DNA from: Mactromeris polynyma
Taxonomy: Eukaryota > Mollusca > Bivalvia > Venerida > Mactridae
Length of the DNA stretch: 64,000 bases
Direction of reading: 5' to 3'
Assembly (NCBI GenBank): GCA_032209605.1
Contig: JASFXZ010000016.1
Location: 14,384,001-14,448,000, forward strand
The notes under the pieces are model-generated. The model saw only the letters and a program-made list of their open reading frames with translations, was not told the DNA's origin and did no database searches. The first letter of the stretch is position 1, and each line of letters begins with the position of its first letter. This document shows, in pieces, positions 59,313 through 64,000 of this stretch. Position numbers and translations under genes: made by a program.

Positions 59313-59612
59313 TTAATTATAGCAGTAATTGCCGTTCTCGTAGCAGAATTCGATAACACTGGCAATGACAAAGAGTCCACAGTTATGTCCATTCGCCTGC
59401 TGTTGAACCCCAGGATGTTCAACATTTATCATTGAATTTTTGCTTGAATATATCTGGGGGTTATTGAATTTGGATGTTTTATACAGAATCCTTCCTTTAG
59501 ATTGTTGCACATGCTGTCCGTCGAAAATCAGAGTTTTCACGGATTTCTTTTTCAAAACACTCGATAACAATGTTATTATATCATTAAAGTTAATTAATAA
59601 CTCTTTGAGCAA
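59313..59612 (-). pseudogene. Ulp1/SENP-type cysteine protease fragment, probably transposon-derived
   Basis: A 99-codon minus-strand stretch ends with VEHPGVQQQANGHNCGLFVIASVIEFCYENG-like sequence; its core QQQANGHNCGLFVIA matches the catalytic Gln/Cys-Gly block of Ulp1-type proteases (SUMO/ubiquitin-like deconjugating family, also found in large DNA transposons). The His and Asp region that should lie upstream is not visible, the frame is closed just upstream by a stop at about 59616-59618, and the sequence upstream seems to continue in another frame. It is best read as a decayed fragment. Confidence 0.55.
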
Positions 59613-59618
59613 ATTTTA

Positions 59619-60477
59619 GTACAATTCTAAGCTCTGGTGTAATGACGATTCACAGTTGTATGGTTCTTTTGTTCTTCCTTTTGTTCACTTTTAATATTCT
59701 GTATGTCACAGTATAAATTCATATATGATACTTAAAATCAAGGGTTTTGTTAAAAAATATCATGAATTTATTAGCACAGTGTCTTAAAATATCTATTAAA
59801 AGTGAACTAGAGGTCGCTTAGACGATCATACTCTTTGCCTAGATTTCCATTATCTGGGACCGTCAATTAGACGATCAAATGAGACCGGCATTTACCGAGA
59901 GGAGACCGAGGGAATAGTATACCCAACAAATGAATTGGGATCTCACTTGATGTTTTACATTTGTTATTTTTGTTGATGAATGTCGATCATGTGAACAATA
60001 TTCTAACATAAATTATAATGAAAAATGCCCAAAAACATACAACTAAAACAAATCACTCTTGAATACATTTTAAAAACTGTAATGAAGATGTTGCATTTGT
60101 TTTGGTATGTTTAAATCATTTACGAGATATGCATTGTCATTTACGGGACAATATGAAAACTGTTTTATTACACTTCTATTATAACCTAGATGTCAATTTG
60201 ACCACAACTGTGTCTATATTCACAGTTGTCTTGGTGTAAGAAGCCAGGAATATTTTTATTTCCATTGCCACTTTGTTAAACAGTATGATTGAAAGATTGA
60301 ATATTTATTAAAGTTACTAACAGTTCTATTTGGAGTTATTGTATTTTTGTTCATTATTCAAGCCGATGACATTGCATAGACAGCTGTGTGGTAGATTCAA
60401 TATATCCAAACTATAGTTAAATAAAAAACACAAGTCATTGTATATCCAGCGTTTTGTGCTAAAGCATACTAAATAAC
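59619..60477. other. Noncoding, nothing firm
   Basis: An imperfect repeat of TTAGACGATCA occurs at about 59818 and 59868. CATTTACGAG and CATTTACGGGA motifs lie at 60117 and 60139. No gene recognised. Confidence 0.35.
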
Positions 60478-60653
60478 TAAACTTTAACTTAAAGACCACC
60501 TTGATAATAAGACCACCTCAACATTAAGAACACAATTTTCAATTCTACTTTCAGTTTTAATCTTTATTCAACCTCAATATTAAGACCACCTCAATATTAA
60601 GACCAGTTGTCAAGGGTCACAAGGGTGGTCTTATTATTGAGGGTTTTACAGTA
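60478..60653. mobile_element. Family A element
   Basis: Left TTAACTTAAAGACCACCTTG, right TTATTGAGGGTTTTACAGTA, with CAACCTCAATATTAAGACCA in the middle. Left terminus decayed. Confidence 0.75.
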
Positions 60654-61191
60654 CTGGTCAAAAGAGATAACATACTCCCAATTAAAATTGAAACAAAACC
60701 AGAAAAGTTAGTATCTATGTATTTTTATTGCAATTAAATATAAAACTACATTTAATTGAACATTGTATAACATCAAACATAATAACAACAACAACAACAA
60801 CGCCATCATTTCAAAATGTTGAATATTCTTCATCGTTCAGGCACTAATTAATTACATCATTCATGTCTCATTCAATTGCATATGCCCAACGGACAAAGTG
60901 TTCCAAAGGCAAAGAAAGTTTGGAGTTAAATGTCTCATTTCTTGCACAATATGTAAAATTCGGTGAAATAAAACAAAATTTGTCAACAAGAATGTTATTC
61001 CTTCCCAACATGTATCAAGTTTTTTACATACATTGATTACATATTGAAAATATAATGCCACCTTTATCGTAGGTAAAAATTATTGCAGATCGCCTTAAAA
61101 TGCCAACAGTTTAACATTGCAAATTGATAGACAGATCTGTGGTAAGGGAAACAATTTGACAAATAACGGACGAAAAGTAAGGAATACAAAA
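60654..61191. other. Noncoding, nothing recognised
   Basis: An AAC microsatellite (about six units) lies at 60783-60801. Otherwise AT-rich with short frames only. Confidence 0.4.
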
Positions 61192-61370
61192 TACAGTAAA
61201 ACCTCACCTAAAGACCACCTTGATAATAAGACCATCTCAAAATTAAGAACATAATTTTCAAGTCCATTTTCACTGTTATGCTGTTTATTCAACCTCAATA
61301 TTAAGACCACCTCAATAAGACCAGCTTTCATGGGTCGCATTGGTGATCTTATTGTAATGGTTTAACTGTA
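61192..61370. mobile_element. Family A element, complete
   Basis: TACAGTAAAACCTCACCTAA to AATGGTTTAACTGTA, 179 bases, with all internal family motifs. Confidence 0.8.
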
Positions 61371-61394
61371 AATGCTAATCCAAATACTGTTACT

Positions 61395-61550
61395 GTTCAA
61401 AGTGACCACTCTTTAGCAACAATCTGTTTAAAAAGCAGTTACATTTTTTCCCTGTGGTTAGAATCTTCTTTCAACTTAATCTCTCATGAGAAACAACCTT
61501 TCAACAACAGCCAAGTGTGTGTCTTCCACAAGAGAGGTTGCACTAAAATG
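61395..61550. mobile_element. Family C element, copy 6
   Basis: TTTAGCAACAATCTGTTTAA and GAGAAACAACCTTTCAACAA, with CAGCCAAGTGTGTGTCTTCC and AGAGAGGTTGCAC at the right end. Left end poorly preserved. Confidence 0.5.
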
Positions 61551-61767
61551 CTTTATTTAAACATAACTATTCATTTCGGGTTCAGAAAATATAAATAGGT
61601 AAGAGATGCATCTGTAACAATTAAACCAACAGTTTGAAAACCTGACAACAAGCAGGACCAGTTTGGTTCGGTTCCGTAAAAAAACTGATCATCAATAAAA
61701 AATAACAAAGAATCTTGCATAAAATACTCATTGCTTCATTACATTTCAAAGGCAATGTCCAGGTAAC

Positions 61768-62337
61768 TACAGTTGAACCTCGTTTATTCGACAACCTTCA
61801 ATCCGAAAATAAATATCAGGTCCCGAAGTATCTCCTTAGGCTATTTATAAGGCCATGCTAAATTTGGAATTTTGTTAAGCGTCAACCTAAGTTCGCGAAA
61901 CCTAGCTACCTATTAAAAAAAACACAAACTCATAACAAAAAAACAAATATCCTCAGATAATAATTGATGCATAATTTTAGATATTTTAATGAAAGAAACA
62001 TCATCAAAACAAAACAAAATGGTTTGTTTCAAAACTAGATCTATACATAAATAAATCTAATTTAAAACTGACTCGTTTTCACACAAATTGACTAGTTTTC
62101 ACACAATAATCAATTCGCTGTCGGATCTCAACTAAAATTGACGTTGTCGAATCACGAATATCGAAAATATTTGAGATTTTTTAGCTTAGAAAAAATGTTT
62201 TTTTTTTGGCTCGAGGAGCGCAAAACCTAGGCGCACGCGGACGCTTAACAAAATTCCAATTTGGCATAGCCTAACCATGTATCATTCAAACTAAAATTTC
62301 AGACCCGATGAATTCGAATGAACGAGGTCCGACTGTA
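61768..62337. mobile_element. Family D pogo/Tigger-like element, 570 bp
   Basis: Left TACAGTTGAACCTCGTTTAT, right ATGAACGAGGTCCGACTGTA; TA flanks. CAGT-GAACCTCGTTTATTCGA ends are the hallmark of pogo/Tigger transposons (established knowledge). There is no transposase frame, so it is non-autonomous. A second inverted-repeat unit sits inside it. It ends 74 bases downstream of the NUB1 stop codon. Confidence 0.75.
61837..62273. mobile_element. Inner inverted-repeat element nested in family D
   Basis: AAATTTGGAATTTTGTTAAG near 61861 is mirrored by CTTAACAAAATTCCAATTTG near 62245, flanked by TAGGCTAT / ATAGCCTA. The two arms differ in nearby bases, so it has aged. Its position within the arms of the outer element suggests later insertion. 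Confidence 0.6.
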
Positions 62338-62411
62338 TTGAAACAGCCTCAATTGTGTTGAATTGTGATATACAAATGTAGTATTAAGGCCTGATGCAAG
62401 CAGTATGGTTT

Positions 62412-63747
62412 CTATGAGGACATCATAGACTGCACTAAGGTCTTATATTCTTGTAGGAATTCTTTTTCTTCATCGAGATTAAGGTCAAGGTAATCCTCCT
62501 CGTCCTCTGGAAGGTCAGAAACTAATCGACCAATGGCTTCTTTCTCTTCTTTTAACTCTTCTTCTGTTTGCGTACCTAGAAAATATCAAGCAAAGTTAAG
62601 TGATTTGGAGTTATCTTTAGTTCAATTGGTAGACCACTTGACCGTCCACCATGGAAGTCTAGGTTTGATTAGATAGTTCCCACATCTACAATATTTACCT
62701 CCCCTGTTCTTAATCATTAGCCATTTTGAGAGGTAAAAGTGATAAGCACTTACAGGAGTAGTTCCCGAATATGTGATAATTGAGAAAATACTAAGAGATT
62801 TTGCATGTGACAACTACTTTTTCTTCAACTTTCTGACCCATCATGAGCATAATGAATAAGTTATTTTTACATATCTTATTTGATTTAATCATTGTTTACC
62901 TTATATTCCCAATAAACTTTAAAGAAATTTGCCTATCAATATGGCCGACTATTCAGGACAAGGGAGGTAAATATTGTAAATGTGGGAACTATCTATTCTG
63001 GGCGGGGAAGGTCATGTACTTCTATGACATCGGAATATGAACATTTGTCTGGATCACATGGAGAAGTTGTCATCTGCTGGCAGAAGGGCAAGTTAGTACT
63101 GGTTGGTAATTAATTCCGGAAAAACTGGTTAGGTCAGAAACTGACCATCATGTATAAAAGAAAATGTTTTGAAATATTGTGTTAAACCCATTAAAAATAA
63201 AATGATATCCAATAAACAAGCAGTTTTACAAATCAGTTCTTTGGTTTATTAGTTGTTCGGCAATTTTCGACAGTCGCATCGCCTTAATACAAAAACTACA
63301 TTTTTTTACGGAAGTGGCGCAAGAATAACAGGTAAGTGAATCGGCTAAAAATAGTTCAACATATGGGCATTACCTGCATAACATACTCAATACTGGTAGT
63401 AATCTTAACTGCTCAATTAAATTTAATGGTTTAACAATGGACAATAAAATGATTCATACTTTCTGTGAATCTGGAAGTTTTGAATACAAAACCAGTGTTC
63501 AATTCCGAAAAACTTCAGTGCTTTTAGCGCTTTGATTAAATTTGTTTCGTATTTTGCAGCTAGAAAATTTACCATTTGGCGTACTACTGGTTGACCCAGA
63601 AGAAGTGCCCGGACTTTCATCCATAGGGGACAGCGGTGCAATGTTACCCCCTGTGTTGACCAACTCCTCCACAGCTCGGGTTACATCCCCCTTGTACTTC
63701 TTCAATGCCCTGTGTGCCATCTCTGGTTCAAATCCCAATGATGTTAC
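62412..63747 (-). CDS. NUB1: NUB1 (NEDD8 ultimate buster 1), last two coding exons, partial
   Basis: NUB1 binds NEDD8 and related ubiquitin-like proteins and delivers them to the proteasome. Two minus-strand exons are visible: 63747-63573 and 62575-62412. The first begins after a TTTTAAG acceptor and reads VTSLGFEPEMAHRALKKYKG, a UBA domain, then a Ser/Thr-rich tail. It ends AATG|GTAAAT; the second starts after TTTTCTAG and restores codon GGT (Gly), giving NGTQTEEEL. The last part, LPEDEEDYLDLNLDEEKEF, matches the conserved acidic end of NUB1, and the frame closes with TAG at 62412-62414. Together they give 112 residues. The upstream exons (UBL, other UBA domains) lie past the right edge. The intron between holds a family E element and a SINE fragment. 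Confidence 0.85.
62672..62993. mobile_element. Family E long-TIR element, copy 2, in NUB1 intron
   Basis: GATAGTTCCCACATCTACAA on the left and TTGTAAATGTGGGAACTATC on the right. The arms pair for about 65 bases. Opposite orientation to the 10.4-kb copy, similar length (322 bases in each). Confidence 0.75.
63045..63200 (+). repeat. SINE body fragment in NUB1 intron
   Basis: CATGGAGAAGTTGTCATCTG, GGCAAGTTAGTACTGGTTGG and AAAACTGGTTAGGTCAG match the 29725 body; ends near GTGTTAAACCCATTAAAAAT. No clear CAAA tail. Confidence 0.6.
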
Positions 63748-63751
63748 CTTA

Positions 63752-64000
63752 AAACAAGAAGTATCGTGTAAAAAGATGGTCGGCGGAATTTGAAGGATTA
63801 GATTTGTTGTGCAACATAAAAAATGTCGAGATGTTACGATTGCTGGTCATGCCAGATCCAAAACGAATTTTCGGTATTATTATGCACCTCTTTCCTAAAG
63901 TTTAACCACTCCACGTCAATGTTACAAACGTTGTTCGGTTGAAGCGAAGTTGGTTTAGTGGTTAACATAAGATTTGATTGGTTTACACAACACTGATATG
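63752..64000. repeat. Dispersed repeat H, copy 2, cut by window end
   Basis: AAACAAGAAGTATCGTGTAA through GAAGTTGGTTTAGTGGTTAA. It is continuous where the 45.4-kb copy carries the family G insertion. It begins about four bases from the 3' splice site of the NUB1 exon. Confidence 0.7.

Overview
The window looks like AT-rich, repeat-dense nuclear DNA of a lophotrochozoan animal, most probably a bivalve or other mollusc. The genes are spliced with GT-AG introns up to 4.6 kb and match animal families (Frizzled 5/8, NUB1, a B-box/coiled-coil/propeller protein). Short interspersed elements have tRNA-like heads and CAAA tails, and most of the rest is short palindromic transposon debris. The species cannot be named from the sequence alone.

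Layout. 1-16.5 kb has no recognisable gene and holds scattered inverted-repeat (MITE-like) elements, a TCATCA-rich minisatellite and tRNA-derived fragments. 16.5-27.3 kb is a complete Frizzled-5/8 Wnt receptor gene on the + strand: likely promoter and 5' untranslated exon, three coding exons at 18048-18185, 22787-22941 and 23959-25441, and a 3' untranslated region. 27.4-46.6 kb is gene-poor and rich in transposon relics. 46.67-47.27 kb is a 21-bp minisatellite. 47.56-53.63 kb is a 6-kb satellite array of 21-, 30- and 31-bp modules with higher-order duplications. At 54.3-56.5 kb, 0.7 kb past the array, lies a two-exon gene for a B-box/coiled-coil/beta-propeller protein. 57-62 kb holds a 160-bp tandem trimer, a broken Ulp1-type protease fragment and more MITEs. 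62.4-63.75 kb carries the last two coding exons of NUB1 (NEDD8 ultimate buster 1) on the minus strand; the rest of that gene lies beyond the right edge.

The three genes have no evident shared pathway: one is a membrane Wnt receptor, one a TRIM-like protein, one a NEDD8/proteasome adaptor. The most distinctive part of the window is its repeat biology. Several palindromic element families share TACAGT-type ends. A TTAA-flanked element has a matching empty site elsewhere in the window. One transposon is nested in another beside the NUB1 stop codon. The satellite contains an apparently recent duplication at an exact 2,685-bp offset. No clearly new protein system was found.
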